64,000 bases of DNA from an uncultured Lachnospiraceae bacterium (GCA_910577765.1 CAJTOV010000002.1:25249-89248); one strand, 5' to 3'; counted from the first letter of the stretch, positions 25,176-34,376 are shown. A program made the numbers and translations. The notes: generated from the letters alone by a model not told the origin.

Positions 25176-27606
25176 AACCGCCACGCTCCTTTCTGTGAAT
25201 CAGGAACTTCAGGGCAAGAACACCGATGAGGATCAGGCCGATGATTGCCGTCTGAAAGTTGGAATTCATTTTCATGGCTGTCAGCAGGGAATTGATCAGA
25301 TTCATAACGACAGCAGCCATAACCACACCCATGGGCACCGGAACGCCGCCTGCCATATCGCAGCCGCCAAGGATCACGGTAGCGATGGACATCATGTTGT
25401 AATTTACAGAGCTGTTGGCATCCGCGCCGTTGCAGGTACTGGTATAGGCCAAACCGGCCAGCACCACAAAGAAACCGGCAATTCCGTATGCGGTAACCTT
25501 TGCTGCCAGATGGCTCCACCCGGAGCGCTCCAGGGCCTGGACATTATTGCCGCTTCCCCGGAGAATAATACCATATCTGCACCGGAACAGAAGATACCAG
25601 CAGGCAAGCCCGGCCAGTACCGCGATGACAACCGGCAGGGGGATCACCGGCAGCTTCAGACGCAGGAAGGCCGAAAGCCATTGGGGACATGCTCCGCCTG
25701 GAGTAGGACAGATCAGCAGAGCCAGACCATACCACACGAACTGTGCCCCCATGGTAACCACGATGGCCGGAATCTGCCGGATCTTAATCAGTGCAGCCAG
25801 CAGCATATACAGCCCGGTAAAGCCCACAAGTCCCAGCAGTCCCAGCAGCGGATTTCCGGTCAGCCATATACCTGCAATCACGTTGACCAGACCAATGGAG
25901 TAGCCGTTTCCCATATCCACATCGCCGCACATGACGATAAACATCTGGCCCAGCGCCGCCAGTACCAGGGGCAGCGCGGAGCTGATCTTCATCCGCAGGC
26001 CGGTGTAGGACATGAGATTGGGATTAATGAGTACATTTGCCGCGAAAATAACAATCAGTGTGATGAGTGGAAGCATCCAGGGAGCGGCCATATACTGGGA
26101 AAGCACGCTTTTTGGCTTCTCTTTTATTTCTTTTTTCTCTGTTTCAATAAAAGCAGCCTTAACCAGACTGGAAACATGGATCTCATCACCCTTTAACTCT
26201 TTTGTAATGCAGCCGTCCCTCATGACGTACACCCGGTCGCAGATTTCCATTTCCAGATCTTCCGTGGAATATAAGATAACGGACTTGCCCATCTGGCGGA
26301 TTTCATCCAGGAGCCGGTAGATATCCTGTTTGGTTCCGATATCCACACCGGCAGTCGGGTCATTGAGGATAATGATATCCGCTTCCGAGGCAATGCCCCG
26401 GGCGATCAGTGCCTTCTGCTGGTTTCCGCCGGAAAGGGACATGATATTGCTGTCAATTCCCTGGGCCCGGAATTTTAGTTTGTCGTACCAGCTCTGGGCG
26501 GACTGGTCCGCCTTTTTGCCGTCGATCAGAAGCCTTCCCTTTACCCGGTCCAGATTTGCAATCAGGATATTATTCCGTATGTTCCAGAACGGGAAGACAC
26601 CTTCCGCGGCCCGGTCACCGGACACATAGGAGAGCCGGCCATTGAGCTCAATGCCCCGGATATTCTTTGTCCTGGCCGAGAAAATCTGCTGCAGCAGTTC
26701 CTGCTGTCCGGAACCGGCCAGGCCGGATATTCCCATAATCTCTCCCTTTTTCAGGTAAAGATTAATATGATTTAATCCCCTGGCATTCAAATCAGTAATT
26801 TTCAGCATGTCCGGCTGACCGGAGAAATCCGGACTGGTCCGCTTCTTTTTCTCCGAAGCGCCGCCCATATGGGCAATCAGTTCCTCCTGGGTGATTTCGT
26901 CCGAATAAAATTCCCCCTTGTTCCGGCCATTGGTCAGAAGCACAATCCGGTCGGAAACAACACGGATTTCGTCCAGCTTATGGGAAATGTAAATAACCGC
27001 CACACCTCTGGCGCTTAAATCCGCCACGATTTTGTGCAGCTGCCGGGCCTTATCCGAAGACAGGGCGCTGGTGGGCTCATCCAGAATCAGGATTTTCAGA
27101 TTATCCGCCATCAGGGTCTTGCAGATCTCCACCACCTGGCGGTCCGTCAGGCTTAAGGTTTCCAGAGGTTTCATTATATCGATATTGTTTTCTGGAAAAT
27201 AGGTGTCAATCAGGTTTCTTACCTCTGTTCTGGTCTTATTTCTCCAGTTCCGGATGGGGGCCGGACTGTGGCTTACGCTTAACATGGCAAAGTTTTCAAA
27301 AATACTCAAATTGGTGCAAAGGGATAAATCCTGGTATGCGCAGTTTACGCCGATCTGTTTGGCTACACGGGCATTGTAAGTTTCTTCCGGTGCGCCATTG
27401 TAAATGATTTCACCGTCTGTCCTGGGAAGGACGCCGGTGAGAATTTTCATCAGTGTGGACTTGCCGGCTCCGTTGGGTCCGACAAGTCCGATTACCTCAC
27501 CTGCATAAATATCCAGATTAACCCCCTGGAGCGCTTTGGTAATGCCGAAAAAGCGGTCAATGTTTTTCAGGCTCAGGTACGGCTTCTGGCCTTCCTTATG
27601 TCTCAA
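25165..27606 (-). CDS. Fused ABC ATPase-permease (RbsA-RbsC type)
   Basis: About 813 aa from a TTG at 27606, 8 nt after AGAAAGGAAG and 29 bp after the cyclase stop; the longer frame would overlap that gene. Residues 1-480 are a twin ATPase: a full Walker A in the first half (LVGPNGAGKSTLM), LSLTDRQVVEI, LILDEPTSAL; the second half has the usual weak P-loop (GLAGSGQQEL), an intact LSGGNQQK and LNDPTAGVD. After a linker rich in Lys and Glu the chain continues without a stop into about 310 residues of membrane protein (QMFIVMCGDVDMGNGYS, TVILGGCDMAGG). RbsA and RbsC are separate in nearly all systems, so the fusion is notable. Confidence 0.9.
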   Translation of the reverse strand: MRHKEGQKPYLSLKNIDRFFGITKALQGVNLDIYAGEVIGLVGPNGAGKSTLMKILTGVLPRTDGEIIYNGAPEETYNARVAKQIGVNCAYQDLSLCTNLSIFENFAMLSVSHSPAPIRNWRNKTRTEVRNLIDTYFPENNIDIMKPLETLSLTDRQVVEICKTLMADNLKILILDEPTSALSSDKARQLHKIVADLSARGVAVIYISHKLDEIRVVSDRIVLLTNGRNKGEFYSDEITQEELIAHMGGASEKKKRTSPDFSGQPDMLKITDLNARGLNHINLYLKKGEIMGISGLAGSGQQELLQQIFSARTKNIRGIELNGRLSYVSGDRAAEGVFPFWNIRNNILIANLDRVKGRLLIDGKKADQSAQSWYDKLKFRAQGIDSNIMSLSGGNQQKALIARGIASEADIIILNDPTAGVDIGTKQDIYRLLDEIRQMGKSVILYSTEDLEMEICDRVYVMRDGCITKELKGDEIHVSSLVKAAFIETEKKEIKEKPKSVLSQYMAAPWMLPLITLIVIFAANVLINPNLMSYTGLRMKISSALPLVLAALGQMFIVMCGDVDMGNGYSIGLVNVIAGIWLTGNPLLGLLGLVGFTGLYMLLAALIKIRQIPAIVVTMGAQFVWYGLALLICPTPGGACPQWLSAFLRLKLPVIPLPVVIAVLAGLACWYLLFRCRYGIILRGSGNNVQALERSGWSHLAAKVTAYGIAGFFVVLAGLAYTSTCNGADANSSVNYNMMSIATVILGGCDMAGGVPVPMGVVMAAVVMNLINSLLTAMKMNSNFQTAIIGLILIGVLALKFLIHRKERGGYES

Positions 27607-27635
27607 GCGGATCACTTCCTTTCTGACTGTTGTAT

Positions 27636-28334
27636 TTACTTGTCCAGAACCGCAACCAGACGGATGGTTGCGCCAGAGCCGTCCTTGAACCGGCATGGAA
27701 GCCCTATGACACCGAAAAAAGCGGGAAGAGTATCCAGCCGGTCAACATTTTCAATAATATACACACCATTTCCCAGCAGCACCTTGTGGGCCGGGTTGGA
27801 TGTATTGGAGGCATCCAGGGCCGACGCGTCGGTTCCTACCGCACTGACCCCTTTTTCCAGGAGATACTCTGCCGTCTCCCTGGAGATTCCCGGCCAGTTT
27901 TCCATAAACGGTCTGCCTTCTTCCCCTGTTTTCCATTTTTTGTCCCAGCCAAAACGGAAAAAAACAAGATCGCCTTTTTGGAGAGCTCCGTGTCTGGCTT
28001 CAAATTTCTTCACATGGTCGGCAGAGGTTACGCCTCCGGCAGCGGTCCCGGTGGCATCAATCCTGACACCCCGTCCCATAAGCCGCTTAAGGGGAATTCC
28101 GTCAACATATTCCCCTCCCTGGATAAAATGGGAGGGCGCGTCAACATGGGTTCCGGTATGCTCGCAGAACGTAACGTTTCTCCAGAACGAACCGTCCTCA
28201 ACATAGTTCATGCCCGGATGCAGGGTGAAACCGGCCTGGGTGGGCCAGTGGGGAATTCCTTCCTCCAGGGGATGGGTCATGTCCACAAAGGTTGAGACGG
28301 CAAGAAGATCCAGGAATTTTTCAAGTGTATTCAT
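27636..28334 (-). CDS. Cyclase-family metal-dependent hydrolase (kynurenine formamidase-like)
   Basis: 232 aa from the ATG at 28334 (TGAGGAA upstream). The signature HTGTHVDAPSHF (about residue 60) supplies the metal-binding His and Asp residues of the cyclase family (PF04199); VGTDASALD and IENV follow. Members open cyclic or formyl amides and lactone-like esters. Lying within a transporter operon beside a polyol-type dehydrogenase, it may hydrolyse a sugar lactone or amide that is imported. Substrate unknown. Confidence 0.88.
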   Translation of the reverse strand: MNTLEKFLDLLAVSTFVDMTHPLEEGIPHWPTQAGFTLHPGMNYVEDGSFWRNVTFCEHTGTHVDAPSHFIQGGEYVDGIPLKRLMGRGVRIDATGTAAGGVTSADHVKKFEARHGALQKGDLVFFRFGWDKKWKTGEEGRPFMENWPGISRETAEYLLEKGVSAVGTDASALDASNTSNPAHKVLLGNGVYIIENVDRLDTLPAFFGVIGLPCRFKDGSGATIRLVAVLDK

Positions 28335-28352
28335 AATATTCCTCATTTTCTG

Positions 28353-28513
28353 TAACAGTTCAGCCAGGCGGCAAATCCCATGAAAAAGGGTGTCGCAAGC
28401 TCGCTTTTGCTTGCGTAAGCGCTTTTTCATGGGATTTGACATCGGGCGGACGCCCGAAGCTTCTTGTCCCCGACGCTTTTCGGGGGCAAGAAGATGACCT
28501 GGCTGAACTGTTA
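28353..28513. repeat. Nested multi-hairpin repeat, copy 3
   Basis: Outer arms TAACAGTTCAGCCAGG (28353-28368) and its exact inverse (28498-28513) enclose an inner stem AATCCCATGAAAAAG/CTTTTTCATGGGATT, then CATCGGGCGGACGCCCGA and CTTCTTGTCCCC...GGGGCAAGAAG. The whole 161 bp can fold as one cruciform. It lies within the operon, between the binding-protein gene and the cyclase gene, so it is probably transcribed and may set their relative mRNA levels. Confidence 0.85.
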
Positions 28514-28591
28514 CCATTTTCTAAAACAGGGGATGCGGCAGAAGTATGCCGCATCCCCCTGCTGCGGGGCAGCTGATTTACTTTATCAGAC

Positions 28592-29734
28592 TTACTGGGC
28601 TTCAATCCGGGTGCGGATTTCATCCCAGGTCATCTCCGTAAACGCCACATCATCGGCGCCAAGACCGGTATAGCCGGGAAGCGCGTCCGCATCAATCATG
28701 CCAAAGGGAACGGACATGTCATTAGCCACCTTGTGGCCGTTGCAGATGTCAACGGCCACATAGAGAGACATAGCGCCGATCCAGGGATTGCTGGCAGCTG
28801 ACAGTGTCTGATAGCCCTCGGGGGCTTCCTCTGCCCACCAGTTCAGAAAGCTGCCGCGGTTGTCGCCTGCAATAACCGGAAGATCTGCCTGGGAATAGCC
28901 GGCGGAAAGGAAGGCCTGAACCGCCGCATAGGCATCGCCGCCCTGGGTAACCAGTCCTTTTACATCGGTCAGGGTAGGAAGTACGCTGTTTAGCTCGGTC
29001 TGCGCCTTGGAAGCGGTCCAGTCCGTATAGATTTCGGACACAATCTTCACATCCGGATACTTCTCCAGGGCGGTAAGAACCCCCTGGTGGAACTGGTCGT
29101 CGGTTGTGGTTCCGGCAGTACCGCGCAGCTCAATCAGGTTTCCGGAGCCGCCCATCTGCTGGCACACATACTCGGTAAGAGCCTGGGTCATTCCCTCATT
29201 CTCAAAGAACATCTGGTAAAGAAGGTCATGGCTGCAGTCTACCGGTCCGTCATTTACGGTAATCACAGGAATGCCGGCGTCGCAGGCTTCCATAATCGCG
29301 TTGTTCAGGGAACTGGTAGAAGCCGGGTCAACGATAATGATGTCATATCCCTGGGTGATAAAGTCTTCGATCTGGGCAATCTGGGTCGCCGTGTCCTGAT
29401 TTGCCTCGGCAATGGTATATTCGCTGATGTAGCCCTCTGCTATCAGTTTGTCCGCGGCAATCTGCATCTGCTTTTCTTCCGTCTGGCGGTAGCTGTTACC
29501 GTTATAGCTGTTTGTAAATCCCACACGGATGCCCTTTGCCTCTGTGGCCCCGTTGTCCGCTTCCGATGCCGCGGCTGTGGTATCTGCCGGGGACTCTTCC
29601 CTCTGTGCCTGTGCGGTTGTCCCGGCAGCGGCTGTGGTAGCAGCGGCTTCCTCTGATCCGCTGCCGCCGCATCCGGCAAGGCTTACCGCAAGAAATCCGG
29701 CTGCTGCCAATGCGGTTACTTTCCTTAATCTCAT
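28592..29734 (-). CDS. Ribose-type ABC substrate-binding lipoprotein
   Basis: 380 aa; lipobox LAGCGGS near residue 22, an Ala/Thr/Glu-rich linker to about 70, then a periplasmic-binding-protein type 1 fold (IRVGFTNSYNGNSYRQ, DIIIVDPASTSSLNNA, VTQGGDAYAAVQAFL). AGGAGG upstream of the ATG. Delivers the unknown substrate to the fused transporter downstream. Conserved sugar-contacting positions cannot be assigned by eye. Confidence 0.93.
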   Translation of the reverse strand: MRLRKVTALAAAGFLAVSLAGCGGSGSEEAAATTAAAGTTAQAQREESPADTTAAASEADNGATEAKGIRVGFTNSYNGNSYRQTEEKQMQIAADKLIAEGYISEYTIAEANQDTATQIAQIEDFITQGYDIIIVDPASTSSLNNAIMEACDAGIPVITVNDGPVDCSHDLLYQMFFENEGMTQALTEYVCQQMGGSGNLIELRGTAGTTTDDQFHQGVLTALEKYPDVKIVSEIYTDWTASKAQTELNSVLPTLTDVKGLVTQGGDAYAAVQAFLSAGYSQADLPVIAGDNRGSFLNWWAEEAPEGYQTLSAASNPWIGAMSLYVAVDICNGHKVANDMSVPFGMIDADALPGYTGLGADDVAFTEMTWDEIRTRIEAQ

Positions 29735-29824
29735 AATGTTCCTCCTGTAAAATAATTTTTATTCGGCCTTTCTTATGGCAAAAGGCCTTCTCACTCTGTT
29801 CTGGACAGAGAAAGCATTCTTTGT

Positions 29825-30853
29825 TTAAAGATCAGAAAAGTCAAGGATCACTTTGAGCATGCTTCCTGGATTGCCGGAAAAATCTTCAAAAGCCTTTGCC
29901 GCCTCATGAAAGGGATATACATGGGTAATGATCTTTTCAAGGGGGACTTTTCCGGCATTGACCAGATTGGTCAGCTCCAGAAAATCCTTTTTCAAAGCAT
30001 TTCTGGAACCGTATACATTCAGCTCCTTCTTCTGAATCAGGGTAAAATTAAAATCAAGATTGTTCTTTCCTACGCCGATCAGCACCATGCGGCCGCCGAA
30101 GCAGCAGGCATCCATACAGTTCTGGAAGGTAGAGGGCAGCCCCACTGCCTCAATGGTCACATCAAATCCGGTTCCTCCGGTTACATCATTGACAGACCGG
30201 ATAAAATTCTCTGGGGAATCGTTGAGGATTGTTCCGTCCACCCCGAATTTCTCAGCAGCCTTCAGCTTTCCTTCCAGTACATCCGCAATATAGACGGTTG
30301 CGCCTTTTGCCTTTGCCGCTACGGCAGCTAACACGCCGATGGTTCCGGCGCCCACGACCAGTACCCGGTCCCCTTCCGTTACGCTGCCCCGGCACACGCC
30401 GTGGTAGCTGATGCAGAAGGGCTCAATGGCCGCCAGTGTTTTGGGGTCCATACCCTTGCCGTCATATACCCGTTCAATGGGCATGGTTATGTACTCGCAG
30501 AATGCCCCGTCCTGCTGGCAGCCCATGGTCTGGTTGTCCATGCAGGCATTTACAATTCCCCTTTGGCATGAATAGCAGTGCCCGCAGTTGAAATAGGGAT
30601 TGCAGGTAACAATCATCCCGGGCCGGATCCCCCATGCATTATCCTGGTCTGCCTCAATGACCTGGGCGGAGAACTCATGTCCCGGAATTCTGGGATAATC
30701 AAAGTATGCAAACGTTCCCCGGTAGGAACCAAGGTCACTGCCGCAGATTCCGCCATACAGAATTTTTAACAGAACCTGGCCCTTTTTTCGTACCGGCATT
30801 GCCACATGGCGGATTTCCACCTGGCCAGGCGCGGTAATATACATTGCTTTCAT
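29825..30853 (-). CDS. Zinc-dependent medium-chain dehydrogenase (sorbitol/threonine dehydrogenase-like)
   Basis: 342 aa. Catalytic zinc residues in GGICGSD and GHEF, structural zinc cysteines in CNPYFNCGHCYSCQRGIVNAC (about 90-112), and the nucleotide-binding GAGTIGVLAA. Oxidises a secondary alcohol of a polyol, sugar acid or amino acid with NAD(P). It lies 90 bp upstream of the binding-protein gene on the same strand, so the operon probably imports and oxidises one compound. Confidence 0.92.
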   Translation of the reverse strand: MKAMYITAPGQVEIRHVAMPVRKKGQVLLKILYGGICGSDLGSYRGTFAYFDYPRIPGHEFSAQVIEADQDNAWGIRPGMIVTCNPYFNCGHCYSCQRGIVNACMDNQTMGCQQDGAFCEYITMPIERVYDGKGMDPKTLAAIEPFCISYHGVCRGSVTEGDRVLVVGAGTIGVLAAVAAKAKGATVYIADVLEGKLKAAEKFGVDGTILNDSPENFIRSVNDVTGGTGFDVTIEAVGLPSTFQNCMDACCFGGRMVLIGVGKNNLDFNFTLIQKKELNVYGSRNALKKDFLELTNLVNAGKVPLEKIITHVYPFHEAAKAFEDFSGNPGSMLKVILDFSDL

Positions 30854-30896
30854 AAATAAATACCTCCCGGATTTGTCTCTTGCGCTGTATTTATAT

Positions 30897-31046
30897 TTAC
30901 ATTAACCGTTTTGCCGGGGGATGCTGATTTTCGGATATACTCTGCTGGGTTAAAATTCCCATAATGAAGATTCTCACCTTCTCGATTATGGCATCATCAG
31001 TGATTTTCTCAATATCTTCTCTTAAGGTCTGTTGTGCTTTTGTCAT
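30897..31046 (-). CDS. Small protein of unknown function (49 aa), divergent from an HTH regulator
   Basis: A 49-codon frame with a strong AGGAGG 7 nt before the ATG and a consensus promoter. The protein starts MTKAQQTLREDIEKITDDA and is mostly helical and charged, followed by a short basic tail. No family is recognised. Divergent pairing with an HTH gene through a shared operator suggests a small antitoxin-like or phage-type accessory protein. Confidence 0.7.
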   Translation of the reverse strand: MTKAQQTLREDIEKITDDAIIEKVRIFIMGILTQQSISENQHPPAKRLM

Positions 31047-31079
31047 CAGACAATCCTCCTTTCTATTGCTTATGACAAT

Positions 31080-31158
31080 ACTATATATTGCATATCACAA
31101 TTTGTCAAGTAATATTTCAATACCGCATGTTGACATATGCAATATTCTCTGGTATGCT
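31080..31158. promoter_or_regulatory. Divergent promoters with a pair of inverted 11-bp operators
   Basis: Leftward: TTGACA (31103-31108), 17 bp, TATAGT (31080-31085). Rightward: TTGACA (31130-31135), 17 bp, TATGCT (31153-31158). Inside each spacer lies one copy of an 11-mer, ATATTGCATAT at 31085-31095 and its exact inverse ATATGCAATAT at 31135-31145. Occupying either copy would block RNA polymerase, so the HTH protein probably represses both genes. Confidence 0.8.
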
Positions 31159-31179
31159 TACACCAGCGAGGTGACGATC

Positions 31180-31503
31180 ATGATTTGTGACAGATTAAAG
31201 ATTCTTCTTGACGAACTGAATATTTCCCAACGCCAGTTTGCAATGAAAATAAATCTTGACGCTGGCTATTTTTCAAAGATAATGCGCGGCAAGGTCAATC
31301 CGCCTGACCGGATCCTGCTGCTTATTGAAACCGTCTTTCATGTAAACAAAGACTGGCTGGAAAAGGGCCAGGGTGAAATCTTTTCTAACCAGGGCATCTC
31401 TTTGGCGAAAAAGCAGGTGCTGGAATCTATAGATTCCCTGAGTGATGAACAGGTAGACGCAGTGTCGTCTTTCATCAAATACCTGACAGAGAATAAAAAC
31501 TGA
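31180..31503 (+). CDS. HTH (Cro/CI-type) transcriptional regulator
   Basis: 107 aa from the ATG at 31180 (GAGGTG upstream). Residues 1-65 form an XRE-type helix-turn-helix (LLDELNISQRQFAMKINLDAGYFSKIM) followed by KDWLEKGQGEIF, a motif typical of phage-like regulators; the C-terminal 40 residues form a helix pair probably used for dimer formation. AT-rich compared with its neighbours, which hints at transfer. Confidence 0.9.
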   Translation: MICDRLKILLDELNISQRQFAMKINLDAGYFSKIMRGKVNPPDRILLLIETVFHVNKDWLEKGQGEIFSNQGISLAKKQVLESIDSLSDEQVDAVSSFIKYLTENKN

Positions 31504-31581
31504 TTGCGGCAGAAGCATATTTTCATTATAATAGAATCAGGAACTATATGATCGCAGCAGAACCGGGAAGGAGGAACTAGG

Positions 31582-31770
31582 ATGAACGGTGCCGAAATCA
31601 TGAAGAATGCCATGGATGATTTCAAGGATATTCAGGAATATATGGAAATTGCAAGAGAAGAACATGCAGCAAAGACTTATGCCAAATTAAAAAAGAAATA
31701 CCTTTATCTGAAGGCGTTATTGACCAGCCTGGGTGTGAATCTTGCGGATATTGATGATATAAAAGAATGA
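31582..31770 (+). CDS. Small helical protein, unknown function (62 aa)
   Basis: Preceded by a strong GGAAGGAGGAA. The protein is mostly one or two charged helices (FKDIQEYMEIAREEHAAKTYAKLKKK), then LTSLGVNLADIDDIKE. Lies 78 bp after the HTH gene and may be cotranscribed. No known domain recognised; possibly a partner of the HTH protein. Confidence 0.6.
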   Translation: MNGAEIMKNAMDDFKDIQEYMEIAREEHAAKTYAKLKKKYLYLKALLTSLGVNLADIDDIKE

Positions 31771-31818
31771 CAATGTCCCCCCGCCCACCAAAAGAATGAC
31801 CCCCCAAACCGAAAGATT

Positions 31819-31842
31819 GACCCCTACCTGGGGTCTTTTTTT
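31819..31842 (+). terminator. Intrinsic terminator of the small HTH locus
   Basis: GACCCC/GGGGTC with a 5-nt loop, followed by seven Ts. Upstream, 31771-31818 holds repeated AATGACCCCCC-like words that are otherwise unexplained. Confidence 0.8.
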
Positions 31843-31903
31843 CATGTTAGAATGTTTATGAAAGCAAAGAACACTTAGGGAACCAGAGTCAGGGGAGAAC
31901 AAA

Positions 31904-32776
31904 GTGAAGGAATACATAGGCATTGATATCGGCGGTACAAAATGCGCCGTGGTCCGGGGAAACGAGGCAGGGGAAATCCTTGACAAACGCAGGTTTCCCA
32001 CCCGGGACCGGGACGGGACCCTGGAGGCCGTCTTTGGCCATGTGCAGGCGCTGTGGTCAGACCAGGTGGCAGCCATTGGCGTCAGCTGCGGGGGCCCTTT
32101 GGACAGCCGCCGGGGCGTGATTCTTGGGCCTCCCAACCTGCCGGGATGGGAGGAAGTCTACATTGTCCGGATGCTGGAAGAACGGTTTCACGTGCCGGCT
32201 TATCTGGCCAACGATGCAGATGCCTGCGCCGTGGCCGAGTGGAAGTTCGGGGCAGGGAAAGGCTGTGAGAATCTGATTTTCCTGACCTTCGGCACCGGGC
32301 TGGGAGCCGGACTGATCTTAAACGGGCGGCTGTATCCCGGCACATCCGGTATGGCCGGGGAGGTGGGCCATGTGCGGCTTTACCCCCAGGGCCATGTAGG
32401 CTACAACAAGGCAGGGTCCTTTGAAGGCTACGTAAGCGGCGGCGGCATCGCCCGGTACGGACTGGGAGACGCGGCCAGCCTGGGTGAGAGGGCCGCGGCA
32501 GGAGATCTGGAAGCCATACGGCTGTGGGAGCGGGTAGGAGAGGATTTAGGCCGGCTTCTGGCGCTTCTCATGGATATCCTTAATCCGGAAATGATTGTAA
32601 TCGGCAGTATTTTCGTCCGTGCCGGTGCCTATATGCGGGAAGCCATGGAGCAGGTGCTGGAGCGGGAGGCCCTGGCGGCAAGCCGGGAGGCCTGCCGGGT
32701 AGTGCCAGCGGCCCTGGGAGAAAGCCTGGGGGACATGGCGGCCCTGGGGATCGCCATGGCAGGAAATACCCAGTGA
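31904..32776 (+). CDS. ROK-family sugar kinase
   Basis: 290 aa from a GTG with AGGGGAG upstream. The ATP phosphate site IGIDIGGTKCAVV at the start and LTFGTGLGAGLI near 130 are typical of ROK kinases. The usual zinc cluster CxCGxxGC is replaced by a YPQGHVGYNKAGS stretch, so the cysteines are absent, as in some glucokinases and fructokinases of this family. It leads the operon that ends in D-lyxose/mannose isomerase, so fructose, xylulose or mannose are candidate substrates (inferred). Confidence 0.9.
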   Translation: MKEYIGIDIGGTKCAVVRGNEAGEILDKRRFPTRDRDGTLEAVFGHVQALWSDQVAAIGVSCGGPLDSRRGVILGPPNLPGWEEVYIVRMLEERFHVPAYLANDADACAVAEWKFGAGKGCENLIFLTFGTGLGAGLILNGRLYPGTSGMAGEVGHVRLYPQGHVGYNKAGSFEGYVSGGGIARYGLGDAASLGERAAAGDLEAIRLWERVGEDLGRLLALLMDILNPEMIVIGSIFVRAGAYMREAMEQVLEREALAASREACRVVPAALGESLGDMAALGIAMAGNTQ

Positions 32777-32870
32777 GGGAAATGCCGGTGCAGTGACCGG
32801 ACCCCGGTCCGGCAGCATCCGGCGAGGCAGAAAATTTGCAACTTAAGTGATAGAAAGCGGGGAAGAGAAG

Positions 32871-34376
32871 ATGGGAGAAGTAATTGTATCCATGAAGAAC
32901 ATCGTCAAAACCTTTCCTGGTGTCAAGGCCCTGGACAACGTGAATTTTGAGCTTCGCTCCGGAGAGGTTATGGCTCTTCTGGGGGAAAACGGAGCCGGAA
33001 AATCCACGCTGATGAAGATTTTAAGCGGCGTATACACCAAGGACGGGGGCACGATGACCATATTCGGGAAAGAGTATGAGGCGCTGACGCCCAGGCAGGC
33101 CCAGGAGGTGGGAGTGGCGATTATCCACCAGGAGCTGAACATGTGCCGCCACTTAACCGTAAGCGAGAACATGTTCCTGGGCCGTGAGAAGGTCCGTGGA
33201 ATCACCCTTAAGAACAGCGAGATGGAGGCAGAGGCAGCCAGGATTCTTGGGGATCTGAAGATTGACATTGACCCGCGCCAGACAGTGGGAGACCTGCCTG
33301 TATCCAAGCAGCAGATGGTGGAGATCGCCAAGGCCCTTTCCATCCATGCCAAGGTGCTGATTATGGATGAGCCCACGTCCTCCCTGACAGCCAAGGAGAT
33401 TGAGGAGCTGTTCCGGATCATCCGTAAGCTCCGGGCCGACGGCTGCGGAATCGTGTACATATCCCACCGCCTGGAAGAGCTGGCCGCCATTGTGGACCGG
33501 GTGACCATTATGCGGGACGGACAATATATTACCGACGGCATTTTCGCGGAAATGACCATGGACAAAATCATTGCCAACATGGTGGGCCGGGAGATCAAAG
33601 AGCAGTTCCCCCGGGTATCCTGCACCAAGGGCAAGAAAATATTTGAAGTGAAGAATCTCAATGCGGGAAAGCTGGTACGGGACATTAACTTCTCCCTTTA
33701 TGAAGGAGAGATCGTAGGATTTGCAGGCCTTATGGGAGCCGGAAGAACCGAGACCACCCGGGCCATTTTCGGTGCTGATCCCAAGACCGGGGGGCAGATC
33801 TTCCTGGACGGGGAAGAGGTGAAGATCAACTGCCCTATGGATGCCATTAAGGCAGGGATCGTGCTGGCGCCGGAGGACCGGAAGAAAGACGGCCTCTGCA
33901 CCAAGCTCAGCATCCGCCAGAATCTGGCCCTGCCGAATCTGGACTTAATATGCAGCAGTTTGGGGGTCATCAACAGCGGCAAGGAAGATGCCCTGTGTGA
34001 GGAGGCGGTGAAGAACCTGCTGATCAAGACTCCCAGTGTGGAGATCAACGCGGCCAATCTGTCCGGCGGCAACCAGCAGAAGGTGGTGGTAGGCAAATGG
34101 CTGGCACGGAATTCCCGTGTGGTGATCTTCGACGAGCCTACCAGAGGCATCGACGTAGGAGCCAAGGTGGAGATCTACAACCTGATGAACAAGCTGAAAC
34201 AGGAAGGCATTGCAGTCATGTTCGTATCCTCTGAAATGCCGGAGGTTCTGGGAATCGCGGACCGGGTCATTGTCATGTGTGACGGAAGGATCACCGGCGA
34301 GGTCATGGCCCAGGAGACCACCCAGAATGAGGTCTTAAAGTATGCGACGGAATTTGAGAAGAAGCAGGCCGGCTGA
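32871..34376 (+). CDS. RbsA-type twin ABC ATPase for sugar import
   Basis: 501 aa from the ATG at 32871 (GGGGAAGAG upstream). First half: Walker A LLGENGAGKSTLM, DEPTSSLT, ISHRLEE. Second half: GLMGAGRTETT, LSGGNQQKVV, FDEPTRGIDVGAK. All motifs are canonical, in sharp contrast to the degenerate homologue at 22671-24116. Powers the RbsC permease encoded 43 bp downstream. Confidence 0.95.
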   Translation: MGEVIVSMKNIVKTFPGVKALDNVNFELRSGEVMALLGENGAGKSTLMKILSGVYTKDGGTMTIFGKEYEALTPRQAQEVGVAIIHQELNMCRHLTVSENMFLGREKVRGITLKNSEMEAEAARILGDLKIDIDPRQTVGDLPVSKQQMVEIAKALSIHAKVLIMDEPTSSLTAKEIEELFRIIRKLRADGCGIVYISHRLEELAAIVDRVTIMRDGQYITDGIFAEMTMDKIIANMVGREIKEQFPRVSCTKGKKIFEVKNLNAGKLVRDINFSLYEGEIVGFAGLMGAGRTETTRAIFGADPKTGGQIFLDGEEVKINCPMDAIKAGIVLAPEDRKKDGLCTKLSIRQNLALPNLDLICSSLGVINSGKEDALCEEAVKNLLIKTPSVEINAANLSGGNQQKVVVGKWLARNSRVVIFDEPTRGIDVGAKVEIYNLMNKLKQEGIAVMFVSSEMPEVLGIADRVIVMCDGRITGEVMAQETTQNEVLKYATEFEKKQAG

